A model generated the notes under the pieces. That model worked only from the letters and a program-made list of their open reading frames with translations. It did not search any database and was not told the origin of the DNA. Shown piece after piece: positions 1-10,117 of a stretch of DNA of 64,000 nt (its first letter is position 1; each line of letters opens with the position of its first letter). Both the position numbers and the translations under genes were made by a program. The DNA is from Variovorax sp. YR216 (GTDB taxonomy: Bacteria > Pseudomonadota > Gammaproteobacteria > Burkholderiales > Burkholderiaceae_C): positions 81,741 through 145,740 of the forward strand of contig NZ_FNRO01000017.1 in NCBI RefSeq assembly GCF_900107745.1, read 5' to 3'.

Positions 1-177
1 CGCGCTTTCGCCGTTGCGCATCGGGCCGATGGCGCGGTAGTCGTCGCCGTGCGGTGGTTCGATCTTGATGACTTCGGCGCCCAGGTCGGCCAGCAGCGCC
101 GTCGAGAGCGGCCCGGCGAGCACGCGGGTGAAGTCGAGGATGCGGATGCCGTCGAGGGGACGGGCTTCGGAGGTCAT
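1..177 (-). CDS. CaiB/BaiF-type CoA-transferase, N-terminal part (runs off the window edge)
   Basis: Reading the minus strand from the ATG at 177 gives 59 codons that begin MTSEARPLDGIRILDFTRVL, followed by AGPLSTALLADLGAEVIKIE. This is the characteristic start of class III CoA-transferases (CaiB/BaiF, formyl-CoA transferase-like), which move CoA between carboxylic acids; the full proteins are about 400 residues and cytoplasmic. The rest, including the catalytic Asp, lies outside the window, so the substrate cannot be judged. The gene is divergent from the LysR regulator at 270, the usual arrangement for an acyl-CoA catabolic operon and its activator. Family call is firm; specificity is unknown. 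Confidence 0.85.
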   Translation of the reverse strand, partial: MTSEARPLDGIRILDFTRVLAGPLSTALLADLGAEVIKIEPPHGDDYRAIGPMRNGESA

Positions 178-223
178 GGCGGTGTCCTTTCGAGACGGGA
201 TTTGCGCCATGGTCGGCCAGGAC

Positions 224-264
224 TGGATCAAATGAAAATACTGTTGTCTGATGCCTTGGATCAA
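224..264. promoter_or_regulatory. direct repeats TGGATCAA in the CaiB/LysR divergent control region
   Basis: TGGATCAA occurs at 224-231 and again at 257-264, 33 bp apart (about three helical turns), in the short region between the divergent CoA-transferase and LysR genes. The second copy lies just before the LysR start codon and would also fit autoregulation. Assignment as LysR binding sites is an inference from position only. Confidence 0.3.
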
Positions 265-269
265 GAAAG

Positions 270-1184
270 ATGATTCACCTGAACCTGCGCCAGCTCGAAT
301 ATTTCGTCGCCGCGGCGCGCCACGGGGGCGCTGCGCGAGCGGCCGAAGCGCTGAGCGTTTCGCAGCCGTCGATCTCCAAGGCGATCGCCGACCTGGAAGC
401 GCAATGGGGCGAGCCGCTCTTCGTGCGCCTGCATGCGCGCGGGCTCGAGCTCACCGCGGCCGGCGTTCTGCGCCACCGCGAGGCGCATGCGCTGCTCGAG
501 AAGGCGCGGGCGCTGTCGATGCCGCGCACCGGCGAACTCGCGGGCCTGCTGCGCGTGGGCTGTTTCAGCACGCTCGCCCCGCGCTACCTGCCGGACATCC
601 TTGCGCGCATGCGCAGCGCATGGCCGGCCATCGAGATCCAGCTCTTCGAAGGCGACACCGAGACCCTCACGCGCATGCTGGAGCGCGGCGCGCTCGACGT
701 CGCGCTGATGTACGACCTCGGCCTCGCGCGCGGCGTGCGGCTCGAAGCGGTGACGCAGTTGCGTCCCTATGCGTTGCTTCCGTGGGGCCACCGGCTCGCG
801 GCTTCGACGAGCCTTCGCATCGCCGATCTCGCGCGCGAGCCGCTGGTGCTCATCAACCTCCCGCACAGCCGCGAGTACTTCCTGTCGCTGTTCCGCGATG
901 CCGGCGTGACGCCGCAGATCGCACACGAGAGCACTTCGCTGGAGATGGTGCGATCGCTAGTCGCGAACGGACTCGGCGTGTCGGTGCTGACCACGCGGCC
1001 GGTGCGCGACCAGGCGTATGACGGCAAGCGCATTGCCTGCCGTCGCCTGCGCGGGCAGCTCGCGCTCCAGTCGGTGGTGCTCGCCTATCCGCAGCCGCAT
1101 GGCTTCGCCTCGCCGTTGACCGCGCCGCTCGCAGAGCTGGTGCGAGCCAGCGTCTCGAAACAGGCGGACGCGCTCACCAGCTGA
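270..1184 (+). CDS. LysR-family transcriptional regulator
   Basis: The 304-residue product has an N-terminal winged helix-turn-helix (about residues 5-65; GGAARAAEALSVSQPSISKA is the recognition region), then the LysR effector domain (about 90-295) with the typical stretch GLLRVGCFSTLAPRYLPDIL. It is cytoplasmic and DNA-binding. It is transcribed divergently from the CoA-transferase at the window edge and most likely controls that operon, not the hut genes that start 255 bp after its stop. The effector cannot be read from sequence. Length is normal for the family. Confidence 0.9.
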   Translation: MIHLNLRQLEYFVAAARHGGAARAAEALSVSQPSISKAIADLEAQWGEPLFVRLHARGLELTAAGVLRHREAHALLEKARALSMPRTGELAGLLRVGCFSTLAPRYLPDILARMRSAWPAIEIQLFEGDTETLTRMLERGALDVALMYDLGLARGVRLEAVTQLRPYALLPWGHRLAASTSLRIADLAREPLVLINLPHSREYFLSLFRDAGVTPQIAHESTSLEMVRSLVANGLGVSVLTTRPVRDQAYDGKRIACRRLRGQLALQSVVLAYPQPHGFASPLTAPLAELVRASVSKQADALTS

Positions 1185-1193
1185 CGCCGAATC

Positions 1194-1209
1194 TGGCACG
1201 GGCCTTGCA
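1194..1209 (+). promoter_or_regulatory. sigma-54 (RpoN) promoter for the hut operon
   Basis: TGGCACGGGCCTTGCA matches the sigma-54 consensus TGGCACR-N4-TTGCW at every fixed base, with GG (1195-1196) and GC (1207-1208) separated by exactly 10 bases. It lies in the intergenic region ahead of the hut importer, and transcription would start near 1220. Pseudomonas hut genes are known to be RpoN-dependent, so the position makes sense. An imperfect enhancer candidate (GCTGG-N6-CCAGC, 1136-1151) lies about 60 bp upstream inside the LysR 3' end. Confidence 0.7.
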
Positions 1210-1239
1210 AAAACAAGGTCAATTCGCTGCCCCGCATCC

Positions 1240-1251
1240 CTGTCTAGACAG
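1240..1251. promoter_or_regulatory. HutC-type operator 1
   Basis: CTGTCTAGACAG is a perfect 12-bp palindrome about 20 bp downstream of the predicted start from the sigma-54 promoter. Its TGT-N4-ACA core is shared with the palindrome at 1329 and the site before hutH at 4928. GntR/HutC proteins bind such TGTATANACA-type palindromes in hut promoters, and hutC is encoded here at 4083. Confidence 0.55.
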
Positions 1252-1328
1252 CTTTTGGTGCATGAAACCGCTTTCTTGCACTGGGAGTGGGCGAAACGTC
1301 TCTTGATCTTGGAAGACATTTCGGGTTA

Positions 1329-1344
1329 ACCTGTATATACAGGT
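1329..1344. promoter_or_regulatory. HutC-type operator 2
   Basis: ACCTGTATATACAGGT is a perfect 16-bp palindrome with the TGTATATACA core typical of HutC sites. It lies about 95 bp before the start codon of the importer's binding protein, in the long leader downstream of the sigma-54 promoter, so bound repressor would block elongation or initiation. Confidence 0.7.
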
Positions 1345-1438
1345 GCATCGCAGCGAATGAAACTCGGCTCCGTTGCTGGAATTGCCCTCTTCAGGCGCCA
1401 GCCAGCCGAACCTTTTGAAACGCAACAGGAGAACCTTG

Positions 1439-2404
1439 ATGGTCAAGTCGGTCGGAAAAATCGCCTCGCTGGTCGCGGCAGCTGCATGCGCCCTCGGCAT
1501 CGCGACAAGCGCGAATGCACAGGAAACCAAGATCGCCCTCGGCATGTCCGGCTGGACCGGCTTCGCGCCGCTCACGCTCGCGGACAAGGCCGGCATCTTC
1601 AAGAAGAACGGGCTGGACGTCGAACTGCGCATGATCCCGCAGAAGGACCGCCACCTTGCGCTGGCCTCGGAAGCGATCCAGTGCGCCGCGACCACCGTCG
1701 AAACGCACGTTGCCTGGAACGCCAACGGCGTGCCGATCGTGCAGATCTTCCAGATGGACAAGTCCTACGGCGCCGACGGCCTCGCGGTGCGCAACGACGT
1801 CAAGAGCTTCTCCGACCTCAAGGGCAAGGCGATCGGCGTGAGCGCGCCGGGCACCGCGCCGTACTTCGGCCTCGCCTGGATGCTGAACAAGAACGGCATG
1901 AGCATGAAGGACGTGAAGCTGGTCTCGCTGGAGCCGCAACCTGCCGCGCAGGCCTTCGTCGCGGGCCAGAACGATGCGGCCATGACCTACGAGCCGTACC
2001 TCTCGACCGTGCGCTCCAACCCGACCGCCGGCAAGATCCTCGCCACCACGCTCGACTACCCGATGGTGATGGACACCGTCGGCTGCGCGCCGAAGTGGCT
2101 CAAGGCCAACCCCAAGGCCGCGAAGGCGCTGGCCGATTCGTACTTCGAAGCGGTCGAGATGATCAAGGCCGACCCGACCAAGGCGAACGAGATCATGGGC
2201 ACGGCGGTGAAGCAGTCGGGCGAGCAGTTTGCCAAGTCGTCGGCCTACCTGCGCTGGTCCGACAAGGCGGCCAACCAGAAGTTCTTCGCCAACGACATCG
2301 TGCCCTTCATGAAGGACGCGCAAGGCATCCTGCTGGAGGCGGGCGTGATCCGCAAGGCGCCTGAAGACCTCAACGCCACCTTCGACACCAGCTTCATCAA
2401 GTAA
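1439..2404 (+). CDS. NitT/TauT-type ABC transporter, periplasmic substrate-binding protein (hut-linked)
   Basis: Start at the ATG at 1439, preceded by CAGGAGAA; upstream in-frame codons lack a ribosome site and the N-terminus read from here is a clean signal peptide (MVKSVGKIASLVAAAACALG..ANA, cut near residue 27). The mature part is an NMT1/THI5-like, SsuA/TauA-type binding protein (321 residues in all; AADKAGIFKKNGLDVELRM-like opening, then the two-lobe fold). It captures a substrate for the permease and ATPase that follow. Location between HutC operators and hutC implies histidine, urocanate or a related imidazole compound. The NitT/TauT family is unlike the betaine-type HutXWV importer of Pseudomonas. 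Confidence 0.82.
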   Translation: MVKSVGKIASLVAAAACALGIATSANAQETKIALGMSGWTGFAPLTLADKAGIFKKNGLDVELRMIPQKDRHLALASEAIQCAATTVETHVAWNANGVPIVQIFQMDKSYGADGLAVRNDVKSFSDLKGKAIGVSAPGTAPYFGLAWMLNKNGMSMKDVKLVSLEPQPAAQAFVAGQNDAAMTYEPYLSTVRSNPTAGKILATTLDYPMVMDTVGCAPKWLKANPKAAKALADSYFEAVEMIKADPTKANEIMGTAVKQSGEQFAKSSAYLRWSDKAANQKFFANDIVPFMKDAQGILLEAGVIRKAPEDLNATFDTSFIK

Positions 2405-2418
2405 GAGCGGCCATCATC

Positions 2419-3282
2419 ATGAGCGCGACGCCTGTCATGAACTCCTCCAAGCCGGTGATTTCTGCCGGGTCCGTCGCCGCTGCGGCGGCGCCCCGCCGCC
2501 GCCGTGCCCTCGCTCCACTGGAGCCCGTCAGCGCCCGTTCGCGCTGGATGCTCGGCCTGGGCTTCTTCGTGGTCTTCGTGGTCGTCTGGGGCTTCTTCAC
2601 GCTCGGCGGCTTCGTGTCGCCGACCTTCCTTGCCAGCCCGGTCACGATGGTGAAGGAGGGCATCAGCCTCTTCACCGAGTTCAACTTCGCGCACGACATC
2701 GGCATGACGGTGTGGCGCGTGTTCGGCGGCTTCGTGATCGCCGCGATCATCGCGGTGCCGCTGGGCATCGCCATGGGCACCTGGAAGAGCGTGGAGGCCT
2801 TCTTCGAGCCCTTCGTCTCGTTCTGCCGCTACCTGCCGGCGTCGGCCTTCATTCCGCTGTTGATCCTCTGGGCCGGCATCGGCGAGGCGCAGAAGCTGCT
2901 CGTGATCTTCATCGGCTCGGTCTTCCAGATCACGCTGATGGTGGCCGTCACCGTCGGCAGCGCGCGCCGCGATCTGGTCGAGGCGGCCTACACGCTGGGC
3001 GCCAAGAGCCGCGGCATCGTGCTGCGCGTGCTGATTCCGGGCGCCGCACCGGGCATCGCCGAGACGCTGCGCCTCGTGCTCGGCTGGGCCTGGACCTACG
3101 TGATCGTCGCCGAGCTGATCGGCTCGTCGTCCGGCATCGGCCACATGATCACCGACAGCCAGGCGCTGCTGAACACCGGGCAGATCATCTTCGGGATCAT
3201 CGTCATCGGCGTGATCGGCCTCATTTCCGACTTCGCCTTCAAGGCCCTCAACCGCCGCATGTTTGCGTGGAGCACCCTGTGA
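2419..3282 (+). CDS. NitT/TauT-type ABC transporter permease (hut-linked)
   Basis: The 287-residue product starts with a polar, Ala/Pro/Arg-rich cytoplasmic tail (about 45 residues) followed by six hydrophobic segments and the EAA loop (EAAYTLGAKSRGIVLRVLIPGA, about 190-210) that docks to the ATPase. It is an SsuC/TauC-type inner-membrane permease. The gene follows the binding protein by 14 bp and its stop overlaps the ATPase start (TGATG), so the three form one transcriptional unit. Substrate is inferred from context as an imidazole compound. Confidence 0.88.
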   Translation: MSATPVMNSSKPVISAGSVAAAAAPRRRRALAPLEPVSARSRWMLGLGFFVVFVVVWGFFTLGGFVSPTFLASPVTMVKEGISLFTEFNFAHDIGMTVWRVFGGFVIAAIIAVPLGIAMGTWKSVEAFFEPFVSFCRYLPASAFIPLLILWAGIGEAQKLLVIFIGSVFQITLMVAVTVGSARRDLVEAAYTLGAKSRGIVLRVLIPGAAPGIAETLRLVLGWAWTYVIVAELIGSSSGIGHMITDSQALLNTGQIIFGIIVIGVIGLISDFAFKALNRRMFAWSTL

Positions 3283-4061
3283 TGAACCAGCTTTCCGTTC
3301 GCGGCGTGTCCCGCACCTTCACCGGCACGCGTGGCCAGAAGACGCAGGCGTTGCTGCCCATCGACTTCGAAGTGCGCGAGAACGACTTCGTCACCATCCT
3401 CGGCCCGTCGGGCTGCGGCAAGTCCACCTTGCTGCGCATCGTTGCCGGCCTCGACTACCCGACCGAGGGCCGCGTGCTGCTCGACGGCCAGACCATCGAA
3501 GGCCCGGGCGCCGATCGGGGCGTGGTGTTCCAGAGCTACACGCTCTTCCCGTGGCTCACGATCGCGCAGAACATCCGCTTCGGCCTGCGCGAGCGCGGCA
3601 TGAGCGAGGCCGAGCAGAAGGAGCGCAGCGACTTCTTCATCGCCAAGGTCGGCCTGCGGGGCTTCGAGAACCACTTCCCCAAGCAGCTCTCCGGCGGCAT
3701 GCAGCAGCGCACCGCGATCGCGCGCGCACTGGCCAACGACCCGAAGATGCTGCTGCTCGACGAGCCCTTCGGCGCGCTGGACAACCAGACCCGCGTTCTG
3801 ATGCAGGAGCTCTTGCTCGGCATCTGGGAGTCCGCACGCAAGACGGTGCTCTTCGTCACGCACGACATCGACGAGGCGATCTTCATGGCGAACCGCGTCG
3901 CGGTGTTCAGCGCCCGGCCGGGCCGCATCAAGACCGAGATCCCGGTCGACTTCCCGCATCCACGCCACTACACAATCAAGACTTCACCGGAGTTCATGGA
4001 GATCAAGGCACGCCTCACCGAGGAAATCCGCGCCGAGTCCATGGCTGCTGCAGAACACTGA
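3282..4061 (+). CDS. NitT/TauT-type ABC transporter ATP-binding protein (hut-linked)
   Basis: The 259-residue product has the Walker A motif GPSGCGKST (about 43-51), Q-loop VVFQSYTLFPW, signature LSGGMQQRTAIARAL, Walker B LLLDEPFGALD and the H-switch THD, so it should be an active SsuB/TauB-type ATPase. The ATG at 3282 overlaps the permease stop by one base, indicating translational coupling. It energises uptake by the permease at 2419. hutC follows after 21 bp, placing transport and its repressor in the same unit. Confidence 0.92.
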   Translation: MNQLSVRGVSRTFTGTRGQKTQALLPIDFEVRENDFVTILGPSGCGKSTLLRIVAGLDYPTEGRVLLDGQTIEGPGADRGVVFQSYTLFPWLTIAQNIRFGLRERGMSEAEQKERSDFFIAKVGLRGFENHFPKQLSGGMQQRTAIARALANDPKMLLLDEPFGALDNQTRVLMQELLLGIWESARKTVLFVTHDIDEAIFMANRVAVFSARPGRIKTEIPVDFPHPRHYTIKTSPEFMEIKARLTEEIRAESMAAAEH

Positions 4062-4082
4062 ACGACCACGCAAGAAGACACC

Positions 4083-4889
4083 ATGAGCGCCACCCCCCTT
4101 CGCAAGACCGCCGAGACCCGCACGACGGAGCCCCGCACATCGGGCGCCGCCGCGAATTCGGCCATGCCTGCGTTGGCGCTCTACGAGCAGATCAAGTCCT
4201 TCATCACGCACAAGATCCAGGACGGCTCGTGGGTGGCCGGCCATCGACTGCCGTCGGAAAGCGAACTGGTCGCGCAGTTCGGCGTGGCCCGCATGACGGT
4301 GAACCGCGCGCTGCGCGAGCTGGTGGAGCAGGGCCGCATCGTGCGTGTGGCCGGCGTGGGCAGCTTCGTCGCGGAAGACAAGCCGCAATCCACCCTGCTG
4401 CAGATCGCCAACATCGCGAGCGAAATCCGCGCGCGCGGCCATGACTACCGCTGCGAATTCCTCGTTGCGGAGCGCATCGCCGCTTCGCCGGATGTTGCGG
4501 TGTGGCTCGACCTGCGCCCCGGCGAATCGGTCTTTCACACCGTGTGCCTGCACATGGAGAACGACGTGCCGGTGCAGCTCGAAGACCGCTACGTCAACCC
4601 GCGCGTGGTGCCGGACTTCCTCGAGCAGGACTTCTCGAACCTGCCCCCCAGTGAATACCTGGTGCGCAACGTGCCCTTCGACCAGATCGAGCATGTCGTG
4701 GATGCGGTGCTGCCGACCGCCGAGCAGGCCGAGCGCCTGGACATGCCGTCGACGGACCCCTGCCTGCTGCTCACGCGGCGCACCTGGACACGCACCGTCC
4801 CCGTGACGATGGTGCGCTGCCTGCACCCTGCTTCGCGCTACCGGCTCGGCAGCCGGTTCCGCGCCGACGGCAACCCCAGCATCGGCTGA
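4083..4889 (+). CDS. hutC: HutC, histidine-utilisation repressor (GntR family)
   Basis: A 268-residue GntR/HutC-subfamily regulator: winged helix DNA-binding domain at about 33-97 (ALYEQIKSFITHKIQDGSW, then LPSESELVAQFGVARMTVNR) and a C-terminal UTRA ligand domain (about 115-258) ending in the typical CLHPASRYRLGSRF. HutC proteins repress hut genes and are released by urocanate. Matching operators are at 1240, 1329 and 4928, on both sides of this gene, so it probably represses its own unit and hutH. The first 27 residues are low-complexity; Met28 would give a protein of about the usual length. Confidence 0.93.
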   Translation: MSATPLRKTAETRTTEPRTSGAAANSAMPALALYEQIKSFITHKIQDGSWVAGHRLPSESELVAQFGVARMTVNRALRELVEQGRIVRVAGVGSFVAEDKPQSTLLQIANIASEIRARGHDYRCEFLVAERIAASPDVAVWLDLRPGESVFHTVCLHMENDVPVQLEDRYVNPRVVPDFLEQDFSNLPPSEYLVRNVPFDQIEHVVDAVLPTAEQAERLDMPSTDPCLLLTRRTWTRTVPVTMVRCLHPASRYRLGSRFRADGNPSIG

Positions 4890-4927
4890 GGCCGCACCGA
4901 CACGCACTTCGTTTTTTGACGCCACTA

Positions 4928-4941
4928 CTTGTATAGACAGG
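4928..4941. promoter_or_regulatory. HutC-type operator 3, upstream of hutH
   Basis: CTTGTATAGACAGG lies 13 bp before the hutH start codon and shares the TGTATANACA core with the two palindromes upstream of the importer. It runs into the ribosome-binding stretch AGGAAGG (4940-4946), so bound HutC would cover the translation start region of hutH. Confidence 0.7.
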
Positions 4942-4954
4942 AAGGACTTCCCAC

Positions 4955-6505
4955 ATGGACAACGCATCCCTCTCCACCCACCCGATCGTGCTGACGCCCG
5001 GCGACGTCGATCTGGCAACGCTGCGCCGCGTGCATGCCGGCGGCGTGCAGCTTTCGCTCGATCCCTCGGCGCGTGCCGGTCTTCTCGCCGCGCAAGCCAA
5101 GGTCCGTCACATCGTGGAGTCGGGGGATGTCGTCTATGGCATCAACACCGGCTTCGGCAAGCTCGCGCAGACCATCATCCCGACCGAGCGCCTGGCCGAG
5201 CTGCAGCGCAACCTCGTGCTCTCGCACGCCTGCGGCACCGGCGAGCCGCTCGACGCGGGCGTGGTGCGGCTCGTACTCGCGACCAAGGCGGTGAGCCTGG
5301 CGCGCGGCCACTCCGGCGTGCGGCCCGAGATCGTCGATGCGCTGCTGGCGCTGTGCAACGCCGGCCTGCTGCCGCGCATTCCGTCGAAGGGTTCGGTCGG
5401 CGCGTCGGGCGACCTTGCGCCGCTCGCCCACCTGGCCTGCGTGCTGATCGGCGAAGGCGAAGTCACGACGCCGCAGGGCGAGGTGGTCGGTGGCGCCGAG
5501 GCCATGAAGCGCATCGGCCTCGCGCCTTTCGTGCTCGGACCCAAGGAAGGCCTCGCGCTGCTCAACGGCACGCAGGTGTCGACCGCGCTCGCGCTGACGG
5601 GCCTCTTCGGCGCCGAGGACGTGTTCGCGGCCGGCATCATGGCCGGCGCGCTGTCGCTCGAAGCGATCCAGGGCTCGATCAAGCCCTTCGACGCGCGCAT
5701 CCACATCGCGCGCGGCCAGCCCGGCCAGATCGCCGTGGCCGCTGCGATGCGCGCCGTGCTCGAAGGCAGCGAGATCGTCCCGTCGCACGCCGACTGCGGC
5801 CGCGTGCAGGACCCGTACTCCATCCGCTGCGTGCCGCAGGTGATGGGCGCGTGCCTCGACAACCTCGCACATGCGGCGCGCGTGCTGCGCACCGAAGCCA
5901 ATGCGGCGTCCGACAACCCGCTGGTCTTCGACAACGGCGACGTGATCTCGGGCGGCAACTTCCACGCCGAGCCGGTGGCCTTCGCGGCGGACATCATCGC
6001 GCTCGCGGTGAGCGAGATCGGCGCGATCTCCGAGCGCCGCATGGCGCTGCTGCTCGACAGCGGCCTCTCGGGCCTGCCGCCCTTCCTCGTGCGCGACGGC
6101 GGCGTCAACTCCGGCTTCATGATCGCGCAGGTCACCGCCGCGGCGCTCGCGTCGGAGAACAAGTCGCTCGCGCATCCGGCCAGCGTCGACAGCCTGCCGA
6201 CCTCCGCCAACCAGGAAGACCATGTGTCGATGGCGACCTTCGCCGGCCGCCGCCTCGGGGACATGGTGCAGAACACCGCCGTGGTCGTCGGCATCGAAGC
6301 GATGGCCGCCGCCCAAGGCATCGAGCTGAAGCGCGGCCCGAAATCTTCTCCGCTGCTCGAAGCCGAATTCGCCGCCATCCGCGAGCGCGTCGCCTTCATC
6401 GACCAGGACCGTTTCCTCGCTCCCTCCATCGAAGCCATGCGCACCTGGGCGCGCCAGAGCCAGTGGCCCGAAGCCGTGCGCTCGATGCTCCCCAGCAACG
6501 CCTGA
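4955..6505 (+). CDS. hutH: histidine ammonia-lyase
   Basis: HutH removes ammonia from L-histidine to give trans-urocanate, the first Hut step. The 516-residue protein carries the Ala-Ser-Gly triad that cyclises into the MIO cofactor (GSVGASGDLAPLAHLA, residues about 150-152), the YGINTGFG motif near 62, and the conserved QEDHVSM region near 420. It is a soluble homotetramer in characterised members. Start at 4955 is set by AGGAAGG, and the HutC operator overlaps this leader. hutU follows 39 bp downstream. Confidence 0.97.
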   Translation: MDNASLSTHPIVLTPGDVDLATLRRVHAGGVQLSLDPSARAGLLAAQAKVRHIVESGDVVYGINTGFGKLAQTIIPTERLAELQRNLVLSHACGTGEPLDAGVVRLVLATKAVSLARGHSGVRPEIVDALLALCNAGLLPRIPSKGSVGASGDLAPLAHLACVLIGEGEVTTPQGEVVGGAEAMKRIGLAPFVLGPKEGLALLNGTQVSTALALTGLFGAEDVFAAGIMAGALSLEAIQGSIKPFDARIHIARGQPGQIAVAAAMRAVLEGSEIVPSHADCGRVQDPYSIRCVPQVMGACLDNLAHAARVLRTEANAASDNPLVFDNGDVISGGNFHAEPVAFAADIIALAVSEIGAISERRMALLLDSGLSGLPPFLVRDGGVNSGFMIAQVTAAALASENKSLAHPASVDSLPTSANQEDHVSMATFAGRRLGDMVQNTAVVVGIEAMAAAQGIELKRGPKSSPLLEAEFAAIRERVAFIDQDRFLAPSIEAMRTWARQSQWPEAVRSMLPSNA

Positions 6506-6544
6506 TTCACCGAACAAGCTCCGTCACCGAAAGGACACCACGCC

Positions 6545-8266
<1,722 letters not shown>

Positions 8267-8285
8267 GCACGGCGAAGCGCGGCAC

Positions 8286-8861
8286 GTGGCCATCCACCGC
8301 TTCGACATCGCTTCGCTCGCCGCCACCCCGTGGAAGAACGGGGGCGGCGTCACACGCGAGATCGTGTGCTCGCCGCCGGGCGCGGGCGTGGATCGCTTCG
8401 ACTGGCGCGTGAGCATCGCGACCATCGACCGTCCGGGGCCGTTCTCGGCCTTCGACGGCGTGGACCGCGTGATCATGCTGCTCGACGGCGCGGGCGTGCG
8501 GCTGCATTCGCGCGATGGCCGCATCGACCACCGGCTCGACGCGCCGCATGCGCCGTTCGCCTTCGATGGCGGCGTGCCGCTCGATTGCGACCTGCTGGGG
8601 GGTGCGTCGACCGACTTCAACGTGATGTCGCGGCGCGGCCGGTTGCGTGCCGACGTGGATGTCCTGCATGAGCGCACCGACACCGCGCCCGCCGCGCACG
8701 GGCTGCTGCTCGCACTGCGCGGATCGTGGCGCCTGAACGACCTCGACTGCGAAGCGGGCTCGGGCGTGTGGTGGGACGGCGAACCATCGTCATGGCAGGT
8801 CGAGCCGCGTGAGTCCGCAGCCGCGTTGGTCGCGGTGCGCTTCACCGCATCAGGGAACTGA
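8286..8861 (+). CDS. hutD: HutD family cupin protein
   Basis: A 191-residue HutD-family protein: it opens with the diagnostic SLAATPWKNGGGVTREI and continues with the FDWRVSIATIDRPGPFSAF and LDGAGVRLH blocks of the bicupin fold. HutD in Pseudomonas fluorescens is reported to limit maximal hut expression rather than catalyse a pathway step, probably by sensing an intermediate. GTG at 8286 is the start, 19 bp after hutU; the gene ends 5 bp before hutI. No membrane segment or signal peptide. Confidence 0.88.
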   Translation: MAIHRFDIASLAATPWKNGGGVTREIVCSPPGAGVDRFDWRVSIATIDRPGPFSAFDGVDRVIMLLDGAGVRLHSRDGRIDHRLDAPHAPFAFDGGVPLDCDLLGGASTDFNVMSRRGRLRADVDVLHERTDTAPAAHGLLLALRGSWRLNDLDCEAGSGVWWDGEPSSWQVEPRESAAALVAVRFTASGN

Positions 8862-8866
8862 ACCCC

Positions 8867-10117
8867 ATGAATCATTCCGAACTCCCCACCGCCGACGGCG
8901 TCTGGCGTCATCTGCGCATCGCGCCGGGTGCGCTCGCCGGCGATCAAGCCGTCCAGGGCGAAGCAGCCATCGCCGTGGCCGGCGGAAAGATCGCGTGGAT
9001 CGGTCGCGGCGATGCCGTACCCGGCGAGTTCGCCGGGCTGGCGCGCTTCGACGGCCGCGATGCGCTCGTCACACCGGGCCTCGTCGATTGCCATACGCAT
9101 CTGGTCTACGGCGGACAGCGCGCCAACGAATTCGCGATGCGTCTCGCGGGCGCCACCTACGAGGAAGTCGCGAAGGCCGGCGGCGGCATCGTGTCTTCGG
9201 TGCGCGCGACACGCGAGGCGGACGAAGACACGCTCTACGCGCAAGCGTCCCGCAGGCTCGAACAACTGCTGGCCGAGGGCGTCTGCGCGATCGAGATCAA
9301 ATCCGGCTACGGCCTGGCGCTCGAACACGAACGCAAGCAACTGCGTGTCGCGCGCCGGCTCGGCGAAGCCTACGGCGTCACGGTGCGCACCACTTTCCTC
9401 GGCGCGCATGCGTTGCCGCCCGAATACGCCGGGCGACAGGGCGACTACGTCGAGCTCGTCTGCAACGAGATGCTGCCCGCGCTGGCCTCCGAAGGGCTCG
9501 TCGACGCCGTCGACGTGTTCTGCGAGCGCATCGCTTTCTCGCTGGCCGAGACCGAGCGCGTGTTCCAGGCCGCGAAGGCGCTCGGCCTGCCGGTCAAGCT
9601 GCATGCCGAACAACTCTCCGACATGGGCGGTGCCGCGCTCGCGGCGCGCTACGGTGCACTGTCGTGCGATCACATCGAGCACCTGTCCGCCGAAGGCATC
9701 GCGGCGATGCGCGAAGCCGGCACCACCGCCGTGCTGCTGCCGGGCGCCTACTACACACTGCGCGACACGCACCTGCCGCCCATCGAGGCGCTGCGCGAAG
9801 CCGGCGTGCCGATGGCCGTTTCCACCGACCACAACCCCGGCACTTCGCCGGCGTTGAGCCTGCTGCTGATGGCGAACATGGCCTGCACGCTGTTCCGCCT
9901 CACGGTGCCCGAAGCGATGGCCGGCATCACGCGGCATGCGGCGCGCGCGCTGGGCCTGCAGGACACGCATGGTGCGATCGGCGTCGGCTGCCCCGCGAAC
10001 TTCGTGCTGTGGCAACTGCGCGATGACGCGGAGCTCGCGTACTGGTTCGGACAGCAGCCCGGGCGCACCATCGTCCGGCAGGGGCGCATCGCCTCCGTGG
10101 AGAACGCCATTGCCTGA
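8867..10117 (+). CDS. hutI: imidazolonepropionase
   Basis: HutI opens the ring of 4-imidazolone-5-propionate to N-formimidoyl-L-glutamate. The 416-residue amidohydrolase shows the metal-binding HxH in VDCHTHLVYGG (about 77-79), the further His in LHAEQLSD (about 248) and the metal-binding Asp in STDHNPGTSP (about 322). It overlaps the start of hutF by 8 bases. The cytoplasmic enzyme normally binds one Zn or Fe. Confidence 0.97.
   Translation: MNHSELPTADGVWRHLRIAPGALAGDQAVQGEAAIAVAGGKIAWIGRGDAVPGEFAGLARFDGRDALVTPGLVDCHTHLVYGGQRANEFAMRLAGATYEEVAKAGGGIVSSVRATREADEDTLYAQASRRLEQLLAEGVCAIEIKSGYGLALEHERKQLRVARRLGEAYGVTVRTTFLGAHALPPEYAGRQGDYVELVCNEMLPALASEGLVDAVDVFCERIAFSLAETERVFQAAKALGLPVKLHAEQLSDMGGAALAARYGALSCDHIEHLSAEGIAAMREAGTTAVLLPGAYYTLRDTHLPPIEALREAGVPMAVSTDHNPGTSPALSLLLMANMACTLFRLTVPEAMAGITRHAARALGLQDTHGAIGVGCPANFVLWQLRDDAELAYWFGQQPGRTIVRQGRIASVENAIA

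Noticed and set aside
4925..6517. A 530-codon minus-strand open frame opposite hutH.
   Set aside because: HutH is unambiguous (MIO triad, full length); the opposite frame shows no family motif and no ribosome-binding site.
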